Of a stretch of 64,000 nt of DNA, positions 49,622 through 59,089 are shown one piece after another. The stretch is from Neorhizobium alkalisoli (GTDB lineage: Bacteria; Pseudomonadota; Alphaproteobacteria; Rhizobiales; Rhizobiaceae). Position 1 is the first letter of the stretch. Every line of letters begins with the position of its first letter. Made by a program: the position numbers and the translations under genes. The notes under the pieces are model-generated. The model was not told where the DNA came from and searched no databases. It saw nothing but the letters and a program-made list of their open reading frames with translations. The DNA lies in the NCBI RefSeq assembly GCF_007829835.1, contig NZ_VIWP01000010.1, positions 1 to 64,000 of the forward strand, in the 5' to 3' direction.

Positions 49622-51450
49622 CTTCGATAAGACTGACGGCGGCGCAGGCCATGGTGAAGTGGCTGTCGGCGCAGATGACCGAAGAGGGCGAGCGTTTCGT
49701 CGATGGCGTCTGGGCGATCTTCGGTCATGGCAATGTGGCGGGTCTTGGTGAGGCTTTGCAGAAGGCGGGAAACAGCCTGCCCACTTGGCGGGGCCAGAAC
49801 GAACAGACCATGGCGCATGCCGCGATTGCCTATGCCAAGGCGATGAAGCGCCGGCGGGTACAGGCCGTCACGTCATCGATCGGGCCGGGCGCCACCAATA
49901 TGGTGACGGCGGCAGCGCTTGCGCATGTCAACCGTCTGCCGGTACTTCTCATTCCCGGCGACGTCTTTGCCAATCGTCGGCCCGATCCGGTATTGCAGCA
50001 GATCGAGGATTTCGACGACGGCACGGTCTCGGCCAATGACTGTTTTCGCCCGGTCAGCCGCTATTTCGATCGTATCACGCGGCCGGAACAGCTTCTGACG
50101 GCATTGCCACGGGCGCTGCGCGTCATGACGGATCCCGCCAATTGCGGGCCGGTCACGCTCTCCTTCTGCCAGGACGTGCAGGCCGAAGCCTATGACTGGC
50201 CGGAAGCCTTTTTCGAGCCGAAAGTCTGGCGCATCCGCCGCCCGGAGCCGGACGCCCGCGATCTCGACGAGGTCGTGGTTCTCATCCGTGCAGCGAAAAA
50301 TCCTGTCATCGTTGCCGGTGGCGGGGTGATCTATAGCGGGGCCGAGGCGGATCTCGCAGAATTCGCCATCCGTCACGCCATTCCCGTCATCGAGACACAG
50401 GCCGGCAAATCGGCACTGGCACAGAGCCATGCGATGAATTTCGGTGCAGCCGGGGTGGACGGTTCGGCGGCCGCCAATGCGCTTGCCCGCAAGGCCGATC
50501 TGGTGATCGGCCTCGGTACACGCTTTCAGGATTTCACCACCGGCTCGTGGTCGCTCTTTGAAGCGAAGGGACGTCGGCTCGTGTCGATCAATGTGCAGGC
50601 CTATGACGCCGACAAGCATGGCGCGACCGGTCTCGCCGCAGACGCCAAGGCTGCGCTCACTGCATTGGGCGAAAAGCTCGGCGATTTCCGCGCGCCTGCT
50701 CCTGATGCGGAGGCGCGAGCAGCGTGGCTTGCTGCCGTGGACAAGCATTGCGCAGCGCCCGAAAAGGCCGGTCTGCCAAGCGATGCACAGGTCATCGGCG
50801 CCGTGCAGCGGGCAACCGGCGAGAGCGCGATAGCCATGTGCGCGGCGGGCACGATGCCCGGCGCGCTGAAACTTCTCTGGCAACCGAGCCAGGGCGGCTA
50901 TCACATGGAATACGGCTTTTCCTGCATGGGTTACGAGATCGCCGGAGCGATGGGGTTGAAGCTGGCGCGACCGGAGCGTGAGGTCATCTGCTTCGTCGGT
51001 GACGGCTCCTACATGATGGCCAATTCCGAGCTTGCAACCGCGGTCATGCGCAAGGTGCCCTTTACCGTCGTTCTGACCGATAACCGGGGCTATGGTTGCA
51101 TCAACCGCCTGCAGCGCGGCACCGGCGGGGAGGCGTTCAACAATCTCTATCAGGATTGCAACGTCGAACAGCAGCCGCAGATCGATTTCGTCGCGCATGC
51201 CGCAGCGCTCGGAGCCGTCTCGGTGAAGGCAAGTGATATCGCCGATCTCGAACGGCAGATCGAGAAGGCCCGATCGCGTGATATCCCGACCGTCATCGTG
51301 ATCGATACAGATCCGACCGATGGTCCGGGCTTCGGCGATGCCGGCCACTGGTGGGACGTTGCCGTGCCGGAGGTCGGAGATACCGAAAAGCTGAAACAGG
51401 CTTACGCGCGCTATCTCGAAAGCGCCGAAAAGCAGAATACCGTCAATTGA
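49618..51450 (+). CDS. iolD: 3D-(3,5/4)-trihydroxycyclohexane-1,2-dione acylhydrolase (ThDP-dependent)
   Basis: A 610-residue thiamine-diphosphate enzyme that opens the inositol-derived ring dione. The N-terminal PYR domain has Gly-Gln-Asn-Glu-Gln-Thr-Met-Ala-His-Ala with the catalytic Glu. The C-terminal ThDP motif runs from Gly-Asp-Gly-Ser-Tyr-Met-Met to Thr-Asp-Asn-Arg-Gly-Tyr-Gly-Cys-Ile-Asn. The ATG overlaps the iolC stop. A 572-codon antisense frame across it is a shadow caused by GC-rich codons. Confidence 0.94.
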   Translation: MTSIRLTAAQAMVKWLSAQMTEEGERFVDGVWAIFGHGNVAGLGEALQKAGNSLPTWRGQNEQTMAHAAIAYAKAMKRRRVQAVTSSIGPGATNMVTAAALAHVNRLPVLLIPGDVFANRRPDPVLQQIEDFDDGTVSANDCFRPVSRYFDRITRPEQLLTALPRALRVMTDPANCGPVTLSFCQDVQAEAYDWPEAFFEPKVWRIRRPEPDARDLDEVVVLIRAAKNPVIVAGGGVIYSGAEADLAEFAIRHAIPVIETQAGKSALAQSHAMNFGAAGVDGSAAANALARKADLVIGLGTRFQDFTTGSWSLFEAKGRRLVSINVQAYDADKHGATGLAADAKAALTALGEKLGDFRAPAPDAEARAAWLAAVDKHCAAPEKAGLPSDAQVIGAVQRATGESAIAMCAAGTMPGALKLLWQPSQGGYHMEYGFSCMGYEIAGAMGLKLARPEREVICFVGDGSYMMANSELATAVMRKVPFTVVLTDNRGYGCINRLQRGTGGEAFNNLYQDCNVEQQPQIDFVAHAAALGAVSVKASDIADLERQIEKARSRDIPTVIVIDTDPTDGPGFGDAGHWWDVAVPEVGDTEKLKQAYARYLESAEKQNTVN

Positions 51451-51459
51451 GGAAAAGAC

Positions 51460-52356
51460 ATGATCCGCTACGGCACCAATCCTATCGCCTGGGCCAATGA
51501 CGACGACCAGAGCCTTGGCGCCAACATCCCGACCGAGCAGATCCTGCGCGAGGCAAGCGAGATCGGTTTCGACGGTATCGAGAACGGCCATCGCTGGCCG
51601 GATGATCCACAGGCTCTGAAAGATCTACTCGGGGGATATGGCCTCGCCTTCGTTTCCGGCTGGTTCTCGCTCAATCTCCTGTCGCAGTCTGTCGAGGAGG
51701 AGAAAAAGGCGATCCAGCCGCATCTCGACAAGCTCAAACACAATGGCTGCACGGTCTGCATCGCCTGCGAAACTTCGAATAGCGTGCAGGGGTTACAGGT
51801 GCCGCTATCGGAGAGCCCTGTTCTGTCTACCGAGGAAATGAAGGCGTTCGGCGCAAAGGTGGAAGAGCTTGCAGCCTTCACCGCAAGCCAGGGCATCAAG
51901 CTCGTCTATCATCATCACATGGGCACGGTCGTCGAAACGCCGGAAGAGCTCGACGCATTCATGGCGGCGACCGGTCCTGAGACACGTCTGCTCTTTGATG
52001 CAGGTCATTGCTATTTCGGCGGCGATGGCCGCGATCCGATCTCGGTGCTTGCACGCCATATCGACCGGGTCAGCCATTTCCATGCCAAGAACGTCCGCCC
52101 CACCATCATGCGGCAAGTCCGCCAGGAGGGACTTTCCTTCATGGATGGCGTGCGGGCCGGCGTGTTCACCGTGCCCGGGGATGAGGAAGGTGGTGTCGAT
52201 TTCGCGCCGCTGCTCGGCATCCTCAAGCGTGCCGGCTACGACGGGTGGATCGTCATCGAGGCCGAGCAGGACCCGGATGTCCGCAATCCGTTCCAATACC
52301 AGTCGCTTGGCCTGAAGACGCTCAAGGCCGAAGCCGCAAGCCTCAATCTCGTCTGA
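51460..52356 (+). CDS. iolE: myo-Inosose-2 dehydratase
   Basis: A 298-residue xylose-isomerase-like TIM-barrel protein that dehydrates scyllo-inosose (2-keto-myo-inositol) to the trihydroxycyclohexane-dione. It begins [11 protein letters not shown], the usual IolE start, and carries metal-site segments Tyr-His-His-His-Met-Gly-Thr, Asp-Ala-Gly-His-Cys-Tyr and Val-Ile-Glu-Ala-Glu-Gln-Asp. It follows iolD by nine bases and precedes iolB by 18, so it is part of the operon. Confidence 0.94.
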   Translation: MIRYGTNPIAWANDDDQSLGANIPTEQILREASEIGFDGIENGHRWPDDPQALKDLLGGYGLAFVSGWFSLNLLSQSVEEEKKAIQPHLDKLKHNGCTVCIACETSNSVQGLQVPLSESPVLSTEEMKAFGAKVEELAAFTASQGIKLVYHHHMGTVVETPEELDAFMAATGPETRLLFDAGHCYFGGDGRDPISVLARHIDRVSHFHAKNVRPTIMRQVRQEGLSFMDGVRAGVFTVPGDEEGGVDFAPLLGILKRAGYDGWIVIEAEQDPDVRNPFQYQSLGLKTLKAEAASLNLV

Positions 52357-52374
52357 CAAGAGCAGGAGTTCGTC

Positions 52375-53172
52375 ATGTCGCATCTTCTCCATCGGCCTTT
52401 CGGTACGCATGGCAAGGTTCACGAGATCACGCCGGCGCTTGCCGGCTGGCGTCATGTTGGCTTCTCGCTCTACCGCCTACGGGCCGGCGAGACGGTGGCC
52501 GAGGCGACCGGCGAGCGGGAAGTGATCCTCGTCATGGTCGAGGGCAAGGCCGCGATGAAAGGTGCTGGCAAGGACTGGGGCGTGCTCGGTGAAAGGATGA
52601 GCGTCTTTGAAAGGTCGCCGCCGCATTGCCTCTACCTGCCGAATGGCAGCGAATGGACGGCAACAGCCGAAACCGATTGCGTCATCGCAGTTTGCACGGC
52701 ACCCGGCAAGGGTGGGCACGCGGCGCGCCGTATCGGCCCGGATGGCATAGCCCTGACCCAGCGGGGTGAGGGCAGCAACACCCGCTACATCAACAATATC
52801 GCGATGGAGAACGAGGATTATTGCGACAGCCTCCTGGTGACGGAAGTGTTCACGCCGGCCGGGCACTGGTCGAGCTATCCGAGCCATCGGCATGACGAAG
52901 ACGATTTCCCGCGCGTCACCTATCTGGAAGAAACCTATTATCACCGGATCAATCCGGCTGACGGGTTCGGCATACAGCGGGTCTATACGGACGATCTTCA
53001 GCTCAACGAAACGATGGCGGTGCATGACGGCGATGTCGTCTGCGTGCCGCGCGGGCATCACCCCTGCGGCGCGCCGCATGGTTTTGAAATGTATTACCTC
53101 AATGTCATGGCGGGGCCGTTGCGCAGATGGCGGTTCGTCGCCGCGCCGGCGGTCGCACATCTGATGCGTTGA
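52375..53172 (+). CDS. iolB: 5-deoxy-glucuronate isomerase
   Basis: A 265-residue double-cupin enzyme that converts 5-deoxy-glucuronate to 2-deoxy-5-keto-gluconate, the substrate of IolC. The metal-binding His cluster appears in Tyr-Pro-Ser-His-Arg-His-Asp-Glu-Asp, followed by Glu-Glu-Thr-Tyr-Tyr-His-Arg and a late Gly-His-His-Pro-Cys. It is the last gene of the iol series. An iolA (methylmalonate-semialdehyde dehydrogenase) gene is not in the window and is presumably elsewhere. Confidence 0.94.
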   Translation: MSHLLHRPFGTHGKVHEITPALAGWRHVGFSLYRLRAGETVAEATGEREVILVMVEGKAAMKGAGKDWGVLGERMSVFERSPPHCLYLPNGSEWTATAETDCVIAVCTAPGKGGHAARRIGPDGIALTQRGEGSNTRYINNIAMENEDYCDSLLVTEVFTPAGHWSSYPSHRHDEDDFPRVTYLEETYYHRINPADGFGIQRVYTDDLQLNETMAVHDGDVVCVPRGHHPCGAPHGFEMYYLNVMAGPLRRWRFVAAPAVAHLMR

Positions 53173-53366
53173 TGGATACGATCACTGGATCGACCATGAG
53201 GAAGGCGCCTCGACCGGACTGCGGTCAACTCCAGCTTCTTCCGAAAGGTTTTTTCTCCATCGTATTCCAGGACAGCGTTCCGATTCCCGTACCTATCGAT
53301 GCCTGGTCGATACGAAGCGCTCTGTAAGTTTGTTGTTCCTTCATTGCTCGAGACAATCGATACGGA

Positions 53367-53909
53367 TTGAGCATCAGCATGAAATTTGGCACGCTCGACA
53401 AGATGAAGCTCAGGAAGCCAGATAAAAAGGCGGCGGTGGCAAAGCCACAGCAGCTGTTGCGTGACCTGGCGATGACCCCTGACAAATTGTTCAGTGGAGC
53501 ATTTCGCAAACAGTATGGGGCCTTGTGCTTTCGGCTAGGCGAAGGCGGTCGGATCGAGATCCTGGTTATTACATCACGCGACAGCGGTCGCTGGGTATTG
53601 CCAAAAGGCTGGCCAATGAAAGGAAAGAAGCCGCATGAGGCTGCAACCATCGAAGCATGGGAAGAAGCAGGCGTGCGAGGCAAGGCAAGAAAGAGATCGA
53701 TCGGGTGCTACACGTATCTGAAGGAGCTGGACAGTGAAACGGTCGTTCCCTGCATCGTCGAAATGTTCCAGATTGAGGTCGAAGGGCTCGAGGCCAAGTT
53801 CAAAGAGCGCGGACAGAGAGCCCAGGCTTGGGTCAGCCCCGATGAGGCCGCGAGGCGCGTACGGGAAATCGACCTAAAGTCGCTTCTCGTCAATTTTCGA
53901 CCGCGGTGA
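53367..53909 (+). CDS. Nudix hydrolase
   Basis: A 180-residue protein. The Nudix box runs from Lys-Gly-Trp-Pro to Glu-Ala-Trp-Glu-Glu-Ala-Gly-Val. Compared with the consensus GX5EX7REUXEEXGU, the first Glu is Lys and the Arg is Ile, while the Glu-x-x-Glu-Glu metal ligands remain. This variant resembles diadenosine or diphosphoinositol polyphosphate hydrolases (DIPP/ApaH-like Nudix group). The N-terminal ~35 residues are basic and helical. It converges on the UgpC-type ABC gene and follows iolB after ~195 bp. A link to inositol phosphates is tempting but unproven. Confidence 0.8.
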   Translation: MSISMKFGTLDKMKLRKPDKKAAVAKPQQLLRDLAMTPDKLFSGAFRKQYGALCFRLGEGGRIEILVITSRDSGRWVLPKGWPMKGKKPHEAATIEAWEEAGVRGKARKRSIGCYTYLKELDSETVVPCIVEMFQIEVEGLEAKFKERGQRAQAWVSPDEAARRVREIDLKSLLVNFRPR

Positions 53910-53951
53910 CGCGGATCGGCGCTGTTACGGCCACGTCGAGCAAAGGTGGGC

Positions 53952-54995
53952 CTAGTTGCCGACCCTTTGGCCCTCCCGATTGAAGAAATGCAGATTTCTC
54001 TTATCAGCTGATACGCCAACCATCTCGCCGATCGCTATTTGCGTGCGCCCGGGCACGCGGAAGACCACCGGCTGCCCGGCAGCGGTTGTTGCGTGGACAT
54101 AGCTCTCCGCACCGACGAGTTCGACAGCTGCCACCGTGAGGCGGATGGCAAAAGTGCGAGACGGATGATCACCGAGGACGAGGTCCTCCGGCCTAATCCC
54201 GATCGTTTTCACGTCCGTGGTGATGTTCGCACCTGCTGCATTTATCGAACCGAGATCATTGCGTTCGATAAGGTTCATGGAGGGCGAGCCAATGAATGTT
54301 GCAACGAATGTCGTTGCCGGCCGCTCGTAGAGCTCGATTGGGGTTCCCACCTGCTCGATCCGCCCGCCGTTCAGGACCACGAGCCGATCAGCCAGCGTCA
54401 TCGCCTCCATCTGGTCATGAGTGACATAAATGCTGGTCGTTGCAAGCGACCGTTGCAGGCGCCTGATCTCGACGCGCATCTGCACACGCAGCTTGGCATC
54501 GAGGTTGGACAGTGGTTCATCAAACAAGAAGACGGCTGGTTTTCGCACGATCGCCCGGCCCATGGCGACGCGCTGCCGTTGACCACCGGAGAGCTGGCGC
54601 GGCTTGCGGTCGAGAAATTGCTCGATCTCCAGAGCCTTTGCCGCTTCGGTAATGCGTCGGTCGATCTCGTCCTTCGGCGTGCCGCGGTTCTTCAGACCGT
54701 AGGCGAGGTTCTGGCGGACCGTCATATGCGGATAAAGCGCATAGTTCTGAAAGACCATGGCGATATCTCGCTCGGCCGGTTCCAGCTCGTTGACACGCCT
54801 TCCACCGATCGAAACCTCGCCGGAAGTGATGCTTTCGAGGCCGGCCACCATTCTTAAAAGCGTGGACTTGCCGCAGCCGGACGGGCCGACCAGTACGATC
54901 ATCTCGCCGTCGGCAATGCTGAGGTCGACCCCCTTGATTGCTTCGATTGCGCCGCCGTAAGTCTTGCGGACATCGTTCAAATTAATCTGTGCCAT
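53952..54995 (-). CDS. ugpC: ABC transporter ATPase, UgpC/MalK type
   Basis: A 347-residue ATPase of the carbohydrate-uptake CUT1 class. It has Walker A Gly-Pro-Ser-Gly-Cys-Gly-Lys-Ser (about 36-43), signature Leu-Ser-Gly-Gly-Gln-Arg-Gln-Arg, Walker B with Leu-Phe-Asp-Glu-Pro-Leu-Ser-Asn, and a C-terminal OB-like regulatory domain with Gly-Ile-Arg-Pro-Glu-Asp. The ATG overlaps the upstream permease stop by one base (TAATG). It powers the UgpA/E-type permeases. It is last in the long minus-strand series from 63.5 kb. Confidence 0.9.
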   Translation of the reverse strand: MAQINLNDVRKTYGGAIEAIKGVDLSIADGEMIVLVGPSGCGKSTLLRMVAGLESITSGEVSIGGRRVNELEPAERDIAMVFQNYALYPHMTVRQNLAYGLKNRGTPKDEIDRRITEAAKALEIEQFLDRKPRQLSGGQRQRVAMGRAIVRKPAVFLFDEPLSNLDAKLRVQMRVEIRRLQRSLATTSIYVTHDQMEAMTLADRLVVLNGGRIEQVGTPIELYERPATTFVATFIGSPSMNLIERNDLGSINAAGANITTDVKTIGIRPEDLVLGDHPSRTFAIRLTVAAVELVGAESYVHATTAAGQPVVFRVPGRTQIAIGEMVGVSADKRNLHFFNREGQRVGN

Positions 54996-55843
54996 TACTT
55001 TTCAGTCTCCACCAAACCTTTGACGAACCAGCGCTGCATCAGGACCACGACAACGACGGGCGGGATGATGGCGAGAATTGCAGTGACCATGACGTAATTC
55101 CATGGCGTCGACGCATCCGCGAAATCGACCATCCGGCGCAGGCCGATGATGATCGTGTTCATCTCGGCCTTGTCGGTGACGAGAAGCGGCCAGAGATATT
55201 GCGTCCAGCCGTAAATGAAGAGGATGACGAACAGGGCCGCGATATTCGTCAGCGACAGCGGCAGGAGAATGTCGCGCATGAAGCGGAAGGGCCCGGCATT
55301 GTCGATCCGTGCGGCCTCGACCATTTCGCCCGGTATCGTCAGAAAGAACTGGCGAAACAGGAAGGTCGCGGTCGCCGACGCCATCAGCGGCAGGGTGAGG
55401 CCCGCATAGGTGTTGAGAAGGCCGAGATCGACGATCACCTTGTAGGTCGGCAGGATGCGGACCTCGACCGGCAGCATCAGCGTGACGAAGATCATCCAGA
55501 AGAACAGGTTTCGAAACGGAAACCGGAAGAAGACGATCGCGAAGGCCGACAGGAAGGAGATGACGATCTTGCCGATCGCAATCGTCATGGCGACGACGAA
55601 GCTGTTGAAGAGCAGCCGTTCGAGGCTGACGCCGACAACCCTTTCGACGCCGCCGCTGATCGATTCCGTGTAGTTTTCCACCAGATGGCCGGCGGGGAGG
55701 AGGGGGAGCGGTGGGCGCAGGATGGCGGACGACGTCGCGGTCGACGCGACGAATGTGTAGTAGATCGGAAAGGCGACGATGATGATGCCGATGATGAGCA
55801 TCAGATGCGCCATGATCCGTGCAAGGGGGCGGTTTTCGATCAT
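54995..55843 (-). CDS. ugpE: ABC permease, UgpE type
   Basis: A 282-residue permease with six hydrophobic segments. The EAA loop reads [10 protein letters not shown] near 195, and the C-terminus Gln-Arg-Trp-Phe-Val-Lys-Gly-Leu is typical of CUT1 MalG-like proteins. It pairs with the UgpA-type permease nine bases upstream and the ATPase overlapping downstream. The class imports glycerol-3-phosphate or glycerophosphodiesters in characterised members. Confidence 0.9.
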   Translation of the reverse strand: MIENRPLARIMAHLMLIIGIIIVAFPIYYTFVASTATSSAILRPPLPLLPAGHLVENYTESISGGVERVVGVSLERLLFNSFVVAMTIAIGKIVISFLSAFAIVFFRFPFRNLFFWMIFVTLMLPVEVRILPTYKVIVDLGLLNTYAGLTLPLMASATATFLFRQFFLTIPGEMVEAARIDNAGPFRFMRDILLPLSLTNIAALFVILFIYGWTQYLWPLLVTDKAEMNTIIIGLRRMVDFADASTPWNYVMVTAILAIIPPVVVVVLMQRWFVKGLVETEK

Positions 55844-55852
55844 GGTGCGACC

Positions 55853-56734
55853 TCACGCATAATGGACACGCCGCTCGACGAAGCGGAACTGGAAGGCGGT
55901 GAGCGCAATAACGATCACCATCAACACCACGGATTGGGCCGCAGATGAGCCTAGGTCGAGATTGACGAACCCGTCGTTGTAAACCTTGTAGACCAGCGTT
56001 TCCGTCGCCTTGGCCGGTCCGCCGCCGGTGACGGCATGGATGATGCCGAACGTGTCGAAGAAGGCGTAGACGGTGTTGACCACGAGGAGAAAGAAGGTCG
56101 TCGGGGCCAGAAGCGGGAAGACGATTGTCCAGAAACGGCGGCTGCCGCGTGCGCCGTCGATGGCGGCCGCCTCAAGCAGCGATTTCGGGATCGCCTGCAG
56201 GCCCGCGACGAAGAACAGGAAATTGTAGCTGATCTGCTTCCACGCGGCAGCGATCACCACGAGAACCATGGCCTGATCGCCGTTGAGAAGCGGATCCCAG
56301 GGCACGCCGTTTCGTCGCAGCAGATAGGCAAGCGTGCCCATGGCGGGATTGAACATGAACAGCCACAGCATGCCCGCAAGTGCGGGTGCGACGGCATAGG
56401 GAATAATCAGCATGGTGCGATAGAAGCCCTTGCCGCGCACGACGAGATCGGCCGCCGTCGCAAGCAGAAGCGCCACGGCCATGGCCAGAAAGGCGGTGGC
56501 GATGCTGAAGATCACCGTCGTCTTGAGCGATGACAGATAAGTTTCATCGGACAGGATGGCGGTAAAATTCGCCAGCCCGACAAAACCGCTCTGGAGTCCG
56601 AACGGATCCTCGCGCATCATCGACTGGTAAAGCGCTTGGCTTGCCGGCCAGAAGAAAAAGATTAGCGTCAGGACGATCTGCGGGGCAACCAGGAAATAGG
56701 GCAATATCCTGTTCGGGAAAATGACGTTCTGCAT
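55853..56734 (-). CDS. ugpA: ABC permease, UgpA type
   Basis: A 293-residue permease of the MalF-like class without the large periplasmic loop, with six hydrophobic segments. The EAA motif is [10 protein letters not shown] near 190. The N-terminus Phe-Pro-Asn-Arg-Ile-Leu-Pro-Tyr resembles UgpA. It follows the binding-protein gene after a hairpin-containing gap of 74 bases and precedes UgpE by nine bases. Confidence 0.9.
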   Translation of the reverse strand: MQNVIFPNRILPYFLVAPQIVLTLIFFFWPASQALYQSMMREDPFGLQSGFVGLANFTAILSDETYLSSLKTTVIFSIATAFLAMAVALLLATAADLVVRGKGFYRTMLIIPYAVAPALAGMLWLFMFNPAMGTLAYLLRRNGVPWDPLLNGDQAMVLVVIAAAWKQISYNFLFFVAGLQAIPKSLLEAAAIDGARGSRRFWTIVFPLLAPTTFFLLVVNTVYAFFDTFGIIHAVTGGGPAKATETLVYKVYNDGFVNLDLGSSAAQSVVLMVIVIALTAFQFRFVERRVHYA

Positions 56735-56760
56735 GAGGCTCCTCCAGGCAGCGGGAAGGG

Positions 56761-56790
56761 CGGCTCCCGAAAATCGCGTCTCGGGAGCCG
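56761..56790 (-). terminator. Intercistronic hairpin after ugpB
   Basis: CGGCTCCCGA (56761-56770) and TCGGGAGCCG (56781-56790) make a perfect 10-bp stem with a 10-base loop, 18 bases beyond the binding-protein stop. Such hairpins commonly protect binding-protein mRNA and lower downstream expression; this one lacks a T-run. Confidence 0.6.
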
Positions 56791-56808
56791 GTTCGCGTCA
56801 CTTGAAGG

Positions 56809-58116
56809 TCACTTGCCGATGGCTTTCTGGATTGCCGCATTGCCGCGCTCGACCGCCTTGTTCAGCGCCGTCTTGGCATCCTGCTTGCCGGCAAGCATGG
56901 CTTCGAACTCTTCGTTCATGATGTCGCGAACCTGCGGCAGGTTGACAAGCCTCACACCCTTGGAATTCGGCGTCGGTGCCTTGCCCATCATCTGCTGGAT
57001 CGGCGTCTCGCGACCGGGATTCTTCTCGTAGAAGCCGGACGTCTTGGTTTCGTCATAGGCGGCGAGAGTGACGGGCAGGTAGCCCGAAACTTGATGCAGG
57101 CGGGCCTGGATCTTCGTCTGCGACAGGAAATGGAAGAAGGCAGCCGTTCCCTTGTATTCCGCATCGCTCTTGCCAGCAAAGACCCAGAGGCTGGCACCAC
57201 CGGGAATAGTGTTCTGCGGCCGGCCGTCGCCTTCATAATAGGGGAGCTGGCCGATCCCGTAATTCATGCCCGACTTGATGATGTCGCCAAGTCCGCCGGA
57301 CGATTCCGTCAGGATACCGCATTCACCGGATGTGAAGAGCTGTTTTGCTTCCGATGTGCGGCCCCCATAGCGGAACGTGCCGTCTTTGGCGAGATCGGCG
57401 ATTGACTGGAAGTGTTTGACGAAGAAGTCGGAATTGAACGCCAGCTTGACGTCTGTCCCGCCCAGGCCGTTCTCGTTGCTGCCATACGAAACATTATTCC
57501 AGGCGGCAAGGTTTTCTGTCTGGATCCATGTGAGCCATGTCGAGGTGAAGCCACACGATGCTGCCCCGCTCGTCTTGATCTTGCGGGCAGCGTCGAAAAG
57601 TTCCGGCCATGTCTTCGGCGGCTTGGTGGCATCGAGCCCGGCCTTCTGGAAGATGTCCTTGTTGTAATAGAGGATCGGCGACGACGAATTGTAGGGGAAG
57701 GAGAGCATCGTCCCATCGGGCTTGGAATAATAGGCGACGATGCCGGGCAGATATGCCGACTTGTCGAATTTGTAGCCGCCCTTGGTCAGCACGTCGGCCA
57801 CCGGCACGATCGCGCCCTGTGCGCCCATCATCACGCCGCTGCCAGCATCGAAGACCTGAATGATGGCCGGCGGCTGCTTGGCGCGGAAGGCTGCAATGCC
57901 GGCATTCAGCGTTTCCGGATAGGTGCCCTTGAAGACCGGCACGATCTTGTAATCGCCCTGGCTGTCGTTGAATTCCTTGGCGAGTTGATCGACGACCTCG
58001 TTGTTGGCACCGGTCATGGCGTGCCACCACTGGATCTCGGTCGCCGCCATGGCCGTCGAGGCCATCATTGTCGACATGCCGGTTGCGATGACTGCTGCTG
58101 CAATACTTGTTCTCAT
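56809..58116 (-). CDS. ugpB: Periplasmic binding protein, UgpB type (glycerol-3-phosphate family)
   Basis: A 435-residue family 1 binding protein with a Sec signal ending around Ala-Met-Ala-Ala. The mature start Glu-Ile-Gln-Trp-Trp-His-Ala-Met-Thr-Gly and the segment Gln-Val-Phe-Asp-Ala-Gly-Ser-Gly-Val-Met-Met closely follow UgpB, including Tyr/Trp positions that line the phosphate pocket. UgpB binds glycerol-3-phosphate and glycerophosphodiesters. Its gene lies 103 bases downstream of an inositol-monophosphatase-family gene, beyond a hairpin at 58155-58174, and is followed by the permeases. Close to iol genes, glycerophospho-inositol is a candidate ligand (inference). Confidence 0.9.
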   Translation of the reverse strand: MRTSIAAAVIATGMSTMMASTAMAATEIQWWHAMTGANNEVVDQLAKEFNDSQGDYKIVPVFKGTYPETLNAGIAAFRAKQPPAIIQVFDAGSGVMMGAQGAIVPVADVLTKGGYKFDKSAYLPGIVAYYSKPDGTMLSFPYNSSSPILYYNKDIFQKAGLDATKPPKTWPELFDAARKIKTSGAASCGFTSTWLTWIQTENLAAWNNVSYGSNENGLGGTDVKLAFNSDFFVKHFQSIADLAKDGTFRYGGRTSEAKQLFTSGECGILTESSGGLGDIIKSGMNYGIGQLPYYEGDGRPQNTIPGGASLWVFAGKSDAEYKGTAAFFHFLSQTKIQARLHQVSGYLPVTLAAYDETKTSGFYEKNPGRETPIQQMMGKAPTPNSKGVRLVNLPQVRDIMNEEFEAMLAGKQDAKTALNKAVERGNAAIQKAIGK

Positions 58117-58154
58117 GGATCTTCCTCCCTTTCCAATGAAGCCGACAAAGGCTG

Positions 58155-58174
58155 ACGGGATCCTCCAATCCCGT
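58155..58174. promoter_or_regulatory. Hairpin between the phosphatase and ugpB genes
   Basis: ACGGGAT, loop CCTCCA and ATCCCGT form a perfect 7-bp stem 39 bases upstream of the UgpB-type start. It could end transcription of the upstream genes, process the mRNA or act in the leader. No T-run is visible. Confidence 0.4.
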
Positions 58175-58219
58175 GTGGGCTGCCTTCACCTTGCGGATGA
58201 AAGCAGCACCATATCGTGA

Positions 58220-59047
58220 CTATGCGTGTTGGGCTGTTGTGGCGTCAACACCGGCAATGCGCATAAGGTCGTCGTGCGCGCCCGGACCGCCAGCAATCAC
58301 CGGCGAGCCCTTCGTCAGCCGCTCTCCCTCGGTGGGGAACGGATGATACCAGCCACCGGCTTCCTTCACGAGGCAGTAGCCCGCGAGGCAGTCCCAGGCG
58401 TGCATATAGGGCTCGTAGTAACCCACGAGACGGCCGGCCGCGACATAGGCCAGCATCAGCGCGCCTGAGCCATTGCGAATGAAGTTGCCGCCAGCCTCCA
58501 GAAGGCTTTCGACCATTTTCGCGACGAACGCTGGCGTGACGTGGCTGTTGGCACCGATCCCTGTGACAGCATTGCGGATGGTCTTGTCGGCCGCCAGCCT
58601 TAAAGGCTTGCCGTTCAAGCTGGCTCCGGCTCCTGCCATCGCGGCATACGTCTCGCCAAAACACGGCGCGTAGATCACGCCAACGACAGGGCTTCCTGCG
58701 TAAAGGAGGCCGATCGAGACGCACCAGTTTGGCATGCCGTTGACAAAGGGACTGGTGCCGTCGATCGGGTCGACGACCCAGGTAAAGCCGGAGGTGCCGC
58801 CCTGCAGTCCATATTCTTCGCCCAGGACGCCGTCCCCCGAAAAGGCATCGGCAAATCGCGAGCGGATCAATTCCTCCACTTCGCGGTCCGCGATGGAAAC
58901 GACATCCTGTGGATCACGTTTGGTTTCAATGACCAGCTTATCACGCTCATTGAAATAATGGAGAGCGAGGTCGCCTGCTTCCTTGGCAACGACCTGAGCC
59001 AGCCGGAACCTCTCTTCAAGGCCGGCGTTCGATGGGGAACTCATCAA
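58220..59047 (-). CDS. Inositol-monophosphatase-family phosphatase
   Basis: A 275-residue member of the Mg-dependent, Li-sensitive phosphatase superfamily. Metal-site motifs are Gly-Glu-Glu-Tyr near 77, Trp-Val-Val-Asp-Pro-Ile-Asp-Gly-Thr (about 90-98) and the late His-Ala-Trp-Asp-Cys-Leu-Ala-Gly. Family members remove phosphate from inositol-1-phosphate, histidinol phosphate, fructose-1,6-bisphosphate or PAP, and these cannot be told apart here. It sits between two ABC importers in one co-directional series and 5 kb from iol genes, so dephosphorylation of an imported polyol or sugar phosphate is likely. The gap to the upstream ATPase is 42 bases. Confidence 0.88.
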   Translation of the reverse strand: MMSSPSNAGLEERFRLAQVVAKEAGDLALHYFNERDKLVIETKRDPQDVVSIADREVEELIRSRFADAFSGDGVLGEEYGLQGGTSGFTWVVDPIDGTSPFVNGMPNWCVSIGLLYAGSPVVGVIYAPCFGETYAAMAGAGASLNGKPLRLAADKTIRNAVTGIGANSHVTPAFVAKMVESLLEAGGNFIRNGSGALMLAYVAAGRLVGYYEPYMHAWDCLAGYCLVKEAGGWYHPFPTEGERLTKGSPVIAGGPGAHDDLMRIAGVDATTAQHA

Positions 59048-59089
59048 AAAATCCTTTGCATGTTTGGCTTTTCAAAAGGGCGAAGCGGA

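Noticed and set aside
49873-51591. 572-codon minus-strand open frame
   Set aside because: Antisense of iolD and the start of iolE, whose plus-strand products have clear motifs. GC-rich third positions leave the opposite strand open.
54989-55948. 319-codon plus-strand open frame
   Set aside because: Extremely Asp/Glu/Arg/His-rich antisense of the UgpE/UgpA permease genes.
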